In this document: positions 42,703 through 51,442 of the stretch, one piece after another
Numbering within the stretch: position 1 is the stretch's first letter
Layout: each line of letters opens with the position of its first letter
Source: Cohaesibacter gelatinilyticus
GTDB lineage: Bacteria; Pseudomonadota; Alphaproteobacteria; Rhizobiales; Cohaesibacteraceae
Direction: 5' to 3'
Assembly: GCF_900215605.1 (NCBI RefSeq)
Contig: NZ_OBEL01000004.1
Coordinates: 1-64,000 of the forward strand
Length of the DNA stretch: 64,000 nt
Notes under the pieces: generated by a model
What the model was told of the DNA's origin: nothing
The model's database searches: none
Seen by the model: only the letters and a program-made list of their open reading frames with translations
Program-made: the position numbers and the translations under genes

Positions 42703-43839
42703 ATGAAAAAGCTATGTTTTGTTGCAACATCCCCTTTCGGGGTCAATCCTTTTCTTCTGGGGCATTTGGCAGTTCTGGCCGAGAACTATGAAGTGGCTTT
42801 ATGTGTCAATCTTGATGTTTATCCGTTGTCAGAGAATATTGATCCTAGGGTCAAGGTCATTCATATACCCATTGCTCGTAAGGTTACACCATTTCAGGAT
42901 CTGAACGTATTGTGGTGTTTGATAAAGATCTTTCATCGAGAGAAATTTGATTCTGTACATAGCCTGATGCCAAAGGCTGGCCTTCTCGGTATGATGGCAA
43001 GTATGATGTGCCGAGTGCCTCATCGTATCCATACCTTTACAGGTCAGGTTTGGGCGAGCAAAGTAGGTTGGATGCGATCTGTATTGAAATTGTTTGATTT
43101 GATGATCGTTGTATTTGCGACGCGCGTTTTCTCGGATAGTGCATCCCAAAGTGCCTTTTTGGAAAAAGAGCTGGGGTTGAGCCATCCGGTAGGAATTATG
43201 GGTAAAGGCTCCATTTCCGGCGTGGATATGGATCGTTTCAAGCCTGACCCACAGGGCCGATTGCGTAAACGCAAAGAATTAGGCGTAACAGGGTCACAAT
43301 TCGTGTTTTTGTATGTTGGCCGGATCGCCAGAGACAAGGGTGTCTTTGATCTTATGGATGCCTTTGCGAAGGTTTATACCAAGCGCCAGGACGTGGTTTT
43401 ATGGATGGTGGGGCCAGATGAAGAAGGCCTGTCTGACAGTCTCAAGCATGTAGCCTCAGAGGCAAACTGCGCAATAAGTTGGATTGGGCGCACATCTACA
43501 CCAGAGCATTATATGGCAGCGGCGGATGTCTATGTTCTTCCCAGCTATCGTGAGGGTTTTGGCTTGGCCGTCATTGAGGCTGCTGCCTGTGAAACACCTG
43601 CTTTGGCCTATCGCATTGACGGTGTGATCGATTCTGTTGATGAAGGTAAAACAGGTCTTTTGGTGCCTTTGAAAGACATTGAAGCCTTGGCGCAAGGCAT
43701 GAGCAATCTTGCGGCAAGCCCTGATCAGATTGAGGCAATGGGACAGGAAGCGCGGCAACGCGTGGAAAAAGACTTTACGGCGCAAGCAATTTCGGGGGCG
43801 TGGTTGGAGTATTATGATACCCATGTCAAGACATACTAG
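42703..43839 (+). CDS. Glycosyltransferase family 4 (GT-B, retaining)
   Basis: A 378-residue two-domain transferase. The C-terminal half has the typical GT4 motifs FLYVGRIARDKGVFDLMDAF, MVGPDEEGLSDSL, and the E-x7-E donor motif in PSYREGFGLAVIEAAACETPALAY. The N-terminal acceptor half includes VHSLMPKAGLLGMMASMMC and HTFTGQVW. Two bases separate it from the previous stop, so it is in the same operon. Confidence 0.87.
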   Translation: MKKLCFVATSPFGVNPFLLGHLAVLAENYEVALCVNLDVYPLSENIDPRVKVIHIPIARKVTPFQDLNVLWCLIKIFHREKFDSVHSLMPKAGLLGMMASMMCRVPHRIHTFTGQVWASKVGWMRSVLKLFDLMIVVFATRVFSDSASQSAFLEKELGLSHPVGIMGKGSISGVDMDRFKPDPQGRLRKRKELGVTGSQFVFLYVGRIARDKGVFDLMDAFAKVYTKRQDVVLWMVGPDEEGLSDSLKHVASEANCAISWIGRTSTPEHYMAAADVYVLPSYREGFGLAVIEAAACETPALAYRIDGVIDSVDEGKTGLLVPLKDIEALAQGMSNLAASPDQIEAMGQEARQRVEKDFTAQAISGAWLEYYDTHVKTY

Positions 43840-43869
43840 AACATCGGTTTATTGAGTGAGGGCAAAGAT

Positions 43870-44934
43870 ATGATACTGGTAACCGGTGGTGCTGGCTTTA
43901 TTGGCAGCAATTTTGTTTTGGACTGGTTGAAAGCCAATGATGAGCCCGTGTTGAATCTGGACGCGCTGACCTACGCTGGCAATTTGCAAAATCTGGCTGC
44001 ATTGCGGGATGATGCACGGCATATCTTTGTTCATGGAAATATAGCAGATAGCGTTCTGGTGACTCAGCTGTTGGCTGAGCACAAGCCACGCGCGGTGATT
44101 AATTTTGCAGCCGAGTCCCATGTCGATCGATCAATCAAAGGGCCAGAGGATTTTATTCAAACTAATATTGTTGGCTGTTTCCGTTTGCTGGAAGCGGTGA
44201 GAAACTATTGGCTTGAACAATCAGCAGATGAAAAGGCGACCTTTCGTTTTCTTCATGTCTCAACAGATGAAGTGTACGGCACATTGACGGCCGATGAACC
44301 TGCATTTGCTGAAGATCATCAATATGAGCCCAATAGCCCTTATTCAGCTAGCAAGGCGGCTAGTGATCATCTGGTGCGGGCTTATTTCCATACCTATGAT
44401 CTGCCTACCTTGACCACTAATTGCTCCAACAATTATGGCCCGTATCACTTTCCGGAAAAGCTGATTCCGCTGGTTATTTGTAATGCTCTTGATGGTAAAT
44501 CTTTGCCAATATATGGGGACGGTCAACAGGTGCGTGACTGGCTATATGTTTCTGATCACTGCAGTGCTATTCGGCAAGTTCTGGATATTGGGCGTCCTGG
44601 AGAAACCTATAATGTTGGCGGCAATAGCGAAAAGACCAATCTTGATGTGGTTCAGGCACTGTGTGCAATGCTTGATGAATTGCGGCCACAATCTGCTGGA
44701 ACGCCATACGCTAATCAAATTACATATGTTAAGGATCGACCTGGCCATGATCGACGCTATGCAATAGACAGTTCTAAAATCCAGAAAGAATTAGACTGGG
44801 TTCCCAAAGAGAGTTTTGAAAGTGGCATTCGGAAAACTGTACAGTGGTATCTGAACAATCAAGATTGGGTCGAGGCAGTCACCAGAGGGACATATCGCAA
44901 CTGGGTGGCCAAGCAATATGGAGGCACCCCTTGA
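43870..44934 (+). CDS. rmlB: dTDP-glucose 4,6-dehydratase
   Basis: First dehydration step of dTDP-L-rhamnose synthesis. 354 residues with [42 protein letters not shown] and catalytic Y-x3-K in SPYSASKAASDHLV, followed by NCSNNYGPYHFPEKLIPL. ATG 43870 is preceded by GAGGG 12 bases away. A TTG 43852 start would add MSEGKD. The C-terminus overlaps the rmlD start. Confidence 0.93.
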   Translation: MILVTGGAGFIGSNFVLDWLKANDEPVLNLDALTYAGNLQNLAALRDDARHIFVHGNIADSVLVTQLLAEHKPRAVINFAAESHVDRSIKGPEDFIQTNIVGCFRLLEAVRNYWLEQSADEKATFRFLHVSTDEVYGTLTADEPAFAEDHQYEPNSPYSASKAASDHLVRAYFHTYDLPTLTTNCSNNYGPYHFPEKLIPLVICNALDGKSLPIYGDGQQVRDWLYVSDHCSAIRQVLDIGRPGETYNVGGNSEKTNLDVVQALCAMLDELRPQSAGTPYANQITYVKDRPGHDRRYAIDSSKIQKELDWVPKESFESGIRKTVQWYLNNQDWVEAVTRGTYRNWVAKQYGGTP

Positions 44935-45818
44935 GAATCCTGCTCATAGGGAAAAACGGTCAGGTTGGTTTTGAGCTTCAACGAGCTCTTGTACCTTTGG
45001 GGGATGTGACGGCTCTGGATCGTACTGGTTGCGATCTTCGTGATGCAAACAGTATGCGTATGGCGATCCAGGCGTATTGTCCTGATGTGATTGTCAACGC
45101 TGCCGCCTACACAGCGGTTGACATGGCAGAAAGTGAACCGGAATTGGCCCAAGCGATCAATGGGCATGCTCTTGGGGTTCTGGGAGCAGAAGCAGTTAAA
45201 ATTGGTGCGGTCGTGGTGCATTATTCCACCGATTATGTTTTTGATGGTTCCAAAAAAACGCCCTATACCGAACAAGATGCTGAATATCCGATCAATATAT
45301 ACGGGCTTAGCAAGCTAGCCGGCGAACAGGCTTTGCAACACAGTGGTGCCGATTATCTGATTTTTAGAACCACATGGGTCTATGGTGCCTACGGCAACAA
45401 TTTTGTCAAAACCATGCTGCATTTGGCCGCAGATCGGGAAATATTGAAGGTGGTGTCTGATCAAGTTGGTGCGCCAACTTCGGCAGCCTTGATTGCTGAT
45501 GTGACAGCACAAATTTTGAGACAAATGCAGACACAGGGGCGGAACGGTTTTCCGTTTGGCCTGTATAATCTAACCGCTTCGGGTGCTGTTTCATGGTGTG
45601 ACTATGCCCGCAAGGTGATTGCTGCTGGGCATGCGGCAGGTCTTGACCTAAGGGCAAATCTAGATGCAGTTACACCCATTGCTACCAGAGATTATCCGAC
45701 ACCGGCAGTCAGACCTCTGAATTCTCGGCTTGATACCCGAAACATACAGAACACATTCAATGTGAGTCTGTCTGATTGGCGTGATGGTCTTGCTCATGTT
45801 CTTAGGTACATATTGTAA
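44931..45818 (+). CDS. rmlD: dTDP-4-dehydrorhamnose reductase
   Basis: A 295-residue SDR that reduces the 4-keto group to give dTDP-L-rhamnose. Begins [19 protein letters not shown] (NAD(P)-binding), with the motif [34 protein letters not shown] and catalytic Y-x3-K in [12 protein letters not shown]. The start is TTG 44931, overlapping the rmlB stop (TTGA) with GGAGG at 44920-44924. An upstream in-frame ATG (44844) lies inside rmlB and would add unrelated residues. Confidence 0.92.
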   Translation: MRILLIGKNGQVGFELQRALVPLGDVTALDRTGCDLRDANSMRMAIQAYCPDVIVNAAAYTAVDMAESEPELAQAINGHALGVLGAEAVKIGAVVVHYSTDYVFDGSKKTPYTEQDAEYPINIYGLSKLAGEQALQHSGADYLIFRTTWVYGAYGNNFVKTMLHLAADREILKVVSDQVGAPTSAALIADVTAQILRQMQTQGRNGFPFGLYNLTASGAVSWCDYARKVIAAGHAAGLDLRANLDAVTPIATRDYPTPAVRPLNSRLDTRNIQNTFNVSLSDWRDGLAHVLRYIL

Positions 45819-45831
45819 AGGAATACAAGAC

Positions 45832-46698
45832 ATGCGCAAAGGAATAATCTTGGCCGGTGGTTCGGGAACTCGTTTGTATCCGGTAACACAGACGGTATCG
45901 AAGCAATTGATGCCAGTGTATGATAAGCCGATGGTTTTTTATCCTTTGACCACGCTAATGTTGGCTGGCATTCGCGATATTTTGCTTATATCCACACCGC
46001 ATGATACACCACGCTTTGAAGAATTGTTAGGGGATGGTGCCCGCTGGGGTATTAATATTTCCTACGCAGTTCAGTCGTCACCCGACGGCCTTGCTCAAGC
46101 TTTTATTATTGGTAAGGATTACGTGAGCGGCAAGCCTAGCGCCCTAATTCTAGGGGACAACATTTTTTATGGCCACGATCTTGTCAAGAAGTTGCAAAGT
46201 GCGAATGCACAAGATCGTGGCGCCAGTGTGTTTGCCTACCATGTCCATGATCCCGAACGCTATGGCGTCGTTGAGTTTGACAAGAAGCAATGTGCTATCA
46301 GCATTGAAGAAAAACCAGCACAGCCGAAAAGCAATTTTGCGGTGACGGGCTTGTATTTTTACGACGAACAGGTCTGTGATATTGCAGCCGATATCAAGCC
46401 GTCGGCGCGCGGCGAATTGGAAATTACCGATGTTAACCGCCGCTACTTGCAGCAATCTGAGTTGAAGGTGGAAATCATGGGACGTGGTTATGCATGGCTT
46501 GATACAGGCACTCATGACAGTTTGCTGGAAGCGAGCAGCTTCATTTCAACGCTCCAAAAACGCCAAGGACTGATGGTCGCATGTCCCGAAGAAATTGCGT
46601 TTGATCAGGGTTGGATTACCGCAGAGGATGTACAAAAATTGGCGCATCCTTTGGCCAAGAATAGCTATGGTAAATATCTGTTGAATTTGATCAAGTGA
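45832..46698 (+). CDS. rmlA: Glucose-1-phosphate thymidylyltransferase
   Basis: Makes dTDP-glucose from glucose-1-phosphate and dTTP. 288 residues with [67 protein letters not shown] and [17 protein letters not shown] 45832 is preceded by AAGGA. Upstream starts run into rmlD. Confidence 0.94.
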   Translation: MRKGIILAGGSGTRLYPVTQTVSKQLMPVYDKPMVFYPLTTLMLAGIRDILLISTPHDTPRFEELLGDGARWGINISYAVQSSPDGLAQAFIIGKDYVSGKPSALILGDNIFYGHDLVKKLQSANAQDRGASVFAYHVHDPERYGVVEFDKKQCAISIEEKPAQPKSNFAVTGLYFYDEQVCDIAADIKPSARGELEITDVNRRYLQQSELKVEIMGRGYAWLDTGTHDSLLEASSFISTLQKRQGLMVACPEEIAFDQGWITAEDVQKLAHPLAKNSYGKYLLNLIK

Positions 46699-46705
46699 GT
46701 GCAAA

Positions 46706-47263
46706 ATGCCTTATACCGTGTTGCCCACAGCATTGCCTGAAGTTCTTATTTTGGAACCAAAGATCTTTGGTGATGATCGTGGTTTTTTCTTTGAGAGCTT
46801 CAATCAGAGGGAATTTTCCAAGGCGACCGGATCGGATTGCATTTTTGTTCAAGACAATCATAGTGCATCCACTCGGGACGTTTTGCGCGGCATGCATTAT
46901 CAGATCCAAAACCCACAAGGGAAATTGGTACGTGTAACAAAAGGTGCGGTCTTTGATGTTGCTGTCGATATGCGTAAAAACTCACAAAATTTTGGCAAAT
47001 GGGCTGGCGTAACCTTATCATGTGAGAATAAGCGGCAGCTTTGGGTGCCACCAGGGTTTGCACACGGCTTTTGTGTCACCAGTGATGAGGCAGAGTTTCT
47101 ATATAAAACCACGGACTATTGGTATCCCGAGCATGAGCGCAGTCTGTTGTGGAATGATGCGGATGTAGGCATTGAATGGCCCTTGAGAGACGCACCGAAA
47201 TTGGCGTTGAAGGATGCAGAAGGAACCCCTTTTTCTGCTTGTGAAAGCTACGATATTGTTTAG
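46706..47263 (+). CDS. rmlC: dTDP-4-dehydrorhamnose 3,5-epimerase
   Basis: Cupin-fold epimerase of 185 residues completing the rml set. Key segments are FFFESFNQREFSKATG, QDNHSASTRDVLRGMHYQ with the active-site His region, KLVRVTKGAVFDVAVDMR, FAHGFCVTSDEAEFLYKTTDYW and the terminal LKDAEG. It lies 7 bases after rmlA. The gene order rmlB-D-A-C is complete, so dTDP-L-rhamnose can be made in full from this locus. Confidence 0.94.
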   Translation: MPYTVLPTALPEVLILEPKIFGDDRGFFFESFNQREFSKATGSDCIFVQDNHSASTRDVLRGMHYQIQNPQGKLVRVTKGAVFDVAVDMRKNSQNFGKWAGVTLSCENKRQLWVPPGFAHGFCVTSDEAEFLYKTTDYWYPEHERSLLWNDADVGIEWPLRDAPKLALKDAEGTPFSACESYDIV

Positions 47264-47279
47264 AGATCTTCTGGATCGT

Positions 47280-50174
47280 ATGATGCAAAAACCTGCCATC
47301 TCCATTGATAAAAATGGAGAAATTCTGGGTTATTTCCAATTTTGGATTCTTGCCTTCCTATATGCCTGCTGCATGGCAATTGTGCTGCAAAAGCTTGTTT
47401 TGCCTTTGCTGCCGGATTTGCATGCTGGCCATGGCCTCATGAAAAATGATGCCATCACATTTCATAAAGCTGCGATTGTTAAATCTGTGCAAATTCTTGA
47501 ATATGGTTGGTCACGCTGGGAATTGTTCCCGCAAGGTTTTCCTGCGAATGTTGGCTTGCTATCTATTCTGTATACATTCTTTGGCCCCGATCCTGTTTTG
47601 TTTGTTCCCATTAATGCAGGTGCCCATGCTTTGGGCGCCACAGTGATTTATCGGCTAGGTAACGTTATACTGCCCGGTCGACGCGGGCAGTTGGGCGGTT
47701 TGATCGCTGGAATTTTGTATCTGGTTTTTCCTACCGCGCTACATTGGTATGGGCAAAATCATAAAGATGCTTTTGCTTGTGCGGGGTTGCTTCTACTTTT
47801 ACTGTCCTGGTTGGAGTTGTCTGTCCGTGAAACAATTTCCAAACGAGAAGTATTCTCGTCATTGATCTGCGCATTTGCCGGTACTTTATTGCTTGGATTG
47901 GTGCGTCCTCATTATCCCTATATTCTTATTCTGGCGCTGGTTATGGCCACGGCCGCGTCAGCGATATTATTCTGGGGACGTGATCGTAGATTGCCCTCCC
48001 TTGCAACAATGAAAGGATATGCTGGAGTTTTAATGGTGCTTTTGGCCGTTGGCCTGTTTGTGTCGCAGTTTAATACCAGAACCAATGTGATGAGCATGGA
48101 TTTGACAGCGAGGCTTAATTTTCATGAATCAACGAAAAATTGGGAGTGGCAATCAACCAATGGGGTTCCTTCTGTTGTTGATGAGGCTTTCATGCGAATA
48201 TCAGCGCTCCGCTCCTATTTCGTGGGTTTTGGGCGAAAGGCCGGTGCACAATCCGAAATAGATGGTGACCGTCAACCAGAAAATATTTTTCAGGCTATTG
48301 CTTATGGTCCAAGGGCCGTTTTAGTGGGGTTGTTAGCACCATTTCCATCGTTCTGGGCGGAGAAAACGACGTTGCCGCGTTTGATGGCTGCGATGGAAAC
48401 AGCCCTCTGGTATTTGATAGCGGCGGGGGTTCTGCCTTTATTATTGCGCAGATCGACCCCCCACCTCATGACGGGTATTGTTTTCTGCCTCATTTTGATC
48501 GGGCTGTTAGCCTATATTAATCCTAACATCGGTACGATATACCGCCAGCGCTACGCTTTCTGGATGTTCATTTTGATGTGTGGAGCCGTGGGATGGACTG
48601 ATGTGTTGTCCAGCACTGTCCTGAGATTTTCTAAGCTTCGAAGAGTGCCCTCTCAGTTGGATAGTGTGGTTGGTGAGCCGATCATCAGGGAGCAAAAGCT
48701 AGAAGAAAATCTACAAAAAACTAATAAGGTTGCAGCATCTGGTGCCATAGCTGTTGTGTTGACATTTGTTTGTTTCCTCGGTTTTTTCGTACGCGATCTG
48801 ATTTTGATAAATCGGCTTGGTATCTCAATACAGCTTGATGCCTTTTTCACAGGAACAATGGTTCCCATGTTTATCGTTACCTTTATAGCGATGCCGATGG
48901 CTGATAGCTTGATGCGGCCGTTTGTTGGCTTTACTTACGAGCAATCAGAACAACGTAGCGCATTCATTCAGCATTTACTGGTTCTCGCCGTGGGCGTTCT
49001 GGGTGTGATTGCAATTTTGTCTGTTTTGCTGGCACCCTGGTTCGCACAGATCGTTCTAGGGGCGGGGAAGCAAACTGATCGTGTTGCTGAAACAGTTGTG
49101 ATGTTACGTTGGTACGCGCCGATAATTGTCCTCTCCGCATGGACCGTGATTGGTAACGCGGTTCTGAATGCGTTTCATAAATCAAAATATGTTGCAAGTG
49201 CACAACTGATCGTTCCGATCCTAACAATTGTCGTCATTATCAGTGTTCCCGTACAATATGTGACGAAAGCTGCTGTGTTTGGCATGTTGACGGGGACATT
49301 CTGTAATGGACTAATTGTGTGTTATTTTGCATGGCGCGAAGGCGTGCTTGTTGTGCCCAGATGGTCAAGCCTATGGCAGAATGACCTCAAACAAGTCTTC
49401 AAACACTACGCAAGATTGGTGTTAGCAGCTTTGTTGACTGCAGCATTGATTCCGTTGAATTATACCTTTGCAGGCATGCAAGGCGAAGGTGCGGTATCCA
49501 CGTGGGCATTTGCCAGCAAAATAGTTGTGTTCTTTACAGGGCTGGCAACATTTGGCGTTTCAGCCGTCGTCTTGCCACACTTTGCGCGATTGGTGAATCA
49601 GGGTTGGCATGTGCAGTTCCGGAATCAAATTTTCTTTATGTTGTTGTTGGGCGGCTGGATGGGTGCTGCCTTGGCTTTAGTTATTTTCCTCTTTGCGGAG
49701 CCGATGGTTGGTGCTGTATTGTCAAACAAACAATTTGCTACCAATGAGATTGAGCATTTAGCAACTTTGGTTCGTATTGGTGCTCTGCAACTGCCTTTTG
49801 TTATTCCCGGGGTTTTGTTGGTTAAAGCAGCAGCTGTTACCGGTGGTTCATTGCGGATGATGATTGCTGCCGGATTAGGTTTCTTTAGCAATTTGGTCGC
49901 GAACTATTTATTGGTACCCTATTTGGGTATGATTGGGGTTGCTGTTGGCGCACTGTCTGCCGCTTCTCTTTCTGCATTCTGTTTGCTTTTGCTGACGCAC
50001 CGCCGTGCCAATCTGAATATGCTTGAGATGCTGACAATTGTGGTTAGCTGGGTGGTTTGGTGCGTTGTGTGCGTTGCCATTGGCTCAGGCGCGTTCACCA
50101 TCATTCTATTTGGTGGCGCAGGGATTGCTTTATTGTTGTGGATTCAATTGCAAACTTGGCGAGTTGTTGGCTAA
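47280..50174 (+). CDS. Fusion of a GT-C-like glycosyltransferase and a MurJ/MviN-type flippase
   Basis: A 964-residue polytopic membrane protein in two parts. Residues 1-460 contain about nine hydrophobic segments, a luminal-type motif (MKNDAITFHKAAIV..., PQGFPANVGLLSILYTFFGPDP, LHWYGQNHKDAFACAG) and the general layout of GT-C/ArnT-PMT-like glycosyltransferases. A hydrophilic linker (about 455-485, QLDSVVGEPIIREQKLEENLQKTNK) leads into residues 490-964, which resemble MurJ/Wzx (ILINRLGISIQLDAFFTGTMVPMFIV, repeated helices, PGVLLVKAAAVTGGSLRMMIAAG). It could couple glycosylation to flipping of a lipid-linked unit. ATG 47280 or 47283 is chosen; upstream starts read into rmlC. Confidence 0.72.
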   Translation: MMQKPAISIDKNGEILGYFQFWILAFLYACCMAIVLQKLVLPLLPDLHAGHGLMKNDAITFHKAAIVKSVQILEYGWSRWELFPQGFPANVGLLSILYTFFGPDPVLFVPINAGAHALGATVIYRLGNVILPGRRGQLGGLIAGILYLVFPTALHWYGQNHKDAFACAGLLLLLLSWLELSVRETISKREVFSSLICAFAGTLLLGLVRPHYPYILILALVMATAASAILFWGRDRRLPSLATMKGYAGVLMVLLAVGLFVSQFNTRTNVMSMDLTARLNFHESTKNWEWQSTNGVPSVVDEAFMRISALRSYFVGFGRKAGAQSEIDGDRQPENIFQAIAYGPRAVLVGLLAPFPSFWAEKTTLPRLMAAMETALWYLIAAGVLPLLLRRSTPHLMTGIVFCLILIGLLAYINPNIGTIYRQRYAFWMFILMCGAVGWTDVLSSTVLRFSKLRRVPSQLDSVVGEPIIREQKLEENLQKTNKVAASGAIAVVLTFVCFLGFFVRDLILINRLGISIQLDAFFTGTMVPMFIVTFIAMPMADSLMRPFVGFTYEQSEQRSAFIQHLLVLAVGVLGVIAILSVLLAPWFAQIVLGAGKQTDRVAETVVMLRWYAPIIVLSAWTVIGNAVLNAFHKSKYVASAQLIVPILTIVVIISVPVQYVTKAAVFGMLTGTFCNGLIVCYFAWREGVLVVPRWSSLWQNDLKQVFKHYARLVLAALLTAALIPLNYTFAGMQGEGAVSTWAFASKIVVFFTGLATFGVSAVVLPHFARLVNQGWHVQFRNQIFFMLLLGGWMGAALALVIFLFAEPMVGAVLSNKQFATNEIEHLATLVRIGALQLPFVIPGVLLVKAAAVTGGSLRMMIAAGLGFFSNLVANYLLVPYLGMIGVAVGALSAASLSAFCLLLLTHRRANLNMLEMLTIVVSWVVWCVVCVAIGSGAFTIILFGGAGIALLLWIQLQTWRVVG

Positions 50175-50279
50175 ATGACTGCTTTGTTTCAATGGTCAAT
50201 GCTTCAACAATTGTGTATCGCATTCAGATTGCAAGCTATTGGAATAGCGATGCTTTTATCGATCATTCCGAGACCTGGG

Positions 50280-51431
50280 TTAGCCAAATACAGTTTTGAG
50301 AGCAATTTTCAGATCCAAGAATAATGAGCGGCGGTTGATATAATCATTATCTGCTCTTGCCAGCAATTTCGGATTGCTCATGTCGATCTTGTTGGCTTGG
50401 GCATAGCCGGTGAGACCTGGCAGAACATCAAGCACTCCAAGTGCTTTGCGGCACGATAGCAGTTCTTCCTGCGTCGGCAGGCAGGGGCGTGGACCAATTA
50501 GCGTCATTTCACCGCGCAGAATGTTCCAGATTTGGGGCAACTCGTCCAGTTTGGTTTTTCTGAAAAAATTTCCCATTTTTGTTACTGTAAGTGGCGGTAA
50601 TTCATGGGTAGGTACGTCTTGGGTTCCTACTTGCATGGACCGGAATTTATGGCACATGAAAAGTTTGCCGTCTTTCCCGACTCTCTGTTGAGAGAAAATG
50701 ACAGGACCGGGACTATCCAGTTTGACCAGAATATACAAAATGGGGAACAGCCAGCCAAGGCATAGAATGCTAAGCACAAAAGCATGATCGACCAACCATC
50801 GGGTCAGAATATAGAAATGGTTATCAATTTGCCGATCGGTTAATGTGATGAAGGTCTCATTTTCTGAAACCGGGGTGACCAATACCTGATCGATGGTCTC
50901 CATAACAAGCTCACGAGAGACAGCAGGCTTGAATGCCGCCTGCATCATGGCTGGCAACGAGTATTTCCCGCCATTACCTGTTGTTCGGGTCTGCCCAATG
51001 TGAAGGAAAGTCAAGTGCCAGTCGGGAAGCTTTTGATCAAATGTCTGCAAGATCGATTCGAGTCGATGTTCGCTCTCAATGCCGTCGGACAATGCAGTCG
51101 CCGTGGTGGAAACCGAAGATATACAAATCTGCCTATTGATACCTGCTTGGTAAAGCTGACTGTAAAAATCAGACAATAATGCGTGTTTATGATCGTTGAA
51201 AGTGGATTGCTGGCCATTCGGTTTATGCGTTGCCAAATGGATACAGGCATCAAAGCTTTGCAAATTTTGCGCAGAAATCGAACAAAAATCAGCAATTGGC
51301 TGAGTAGGAAACAAGGCTTTAAGCTGTGCAGGATTTGTACCCACAAGCAGAAGCTGATGCCCTCGCAGTACAAGATGCTGAACCAAATAAGAGCCTACTG
51401 GTTCGGTAGCTTCTGTTACAATAATTCTCAT
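50280..51431 (-). CDS. Hybrid NDP-sugar epimerase-like/undecaprenyl-phosphate sugar transferase
   Basis: A 383-residue two-domain protein. Residues 1-200 look like a Rossmann SDR relict (MRIIVTEATEPVGSYLVQHLVLRGHQLLLVGTNP) without an evident Y-x3-K. Residues 210-383 are a monotopic phosphoglycosyl transferase (PglC/WcaJ type): hydrophobic segment LSILCLGWLFPILYILVKL, SPGPVIFSQQRVGKDGKLFMCHKFRSM, RKTKLDELPQIWNILRGEMTLIGPRP with the catalytic Asp-Glu pair, and PGLTGYAQ. It would place the first sugar-1-phosphate on undecaprenyl phosphate. This hybrid is a known annotation class in alphaproteobacteria. Eleven bases separate it from the upstream dehydratase gene. Confidence 0.83.
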   Translation of the reverse strand: MRIIVTEATEPVGSYLVQHLVLRGHQLLLVGTNPAQLKALFPTQPIADFCSISAQNLQSFDACIHLATHKPNGQQSTFNDHKHALLSDFYSQLYQAGINRQICISSVSTTATALSDGIESEHRLESILQTFDQKLPDWHLTFLHIGQTRTTGNGGKYSLPAMMQAAFKPAVSRELVMETIDQVLVTPVSENETFITLTDRQIDNHFYILTRWLVDHAFVLSILCLGWLFPILYILVKLDSPGPVIFSQQRVGKDGKLFMCHKFRSMQVGTQDVPTHELPPLTVTKMGNFFRKTKLDELPQIWNILRGEMTLIGPRPCLPTQEELLSCRKALGVLDVLPGLTGYAQANKIDMSNPKLLARADNDYINRRSLFLDLKIALKTVFG

Positions 51432-51442
51432 TGCAGTCTTAC

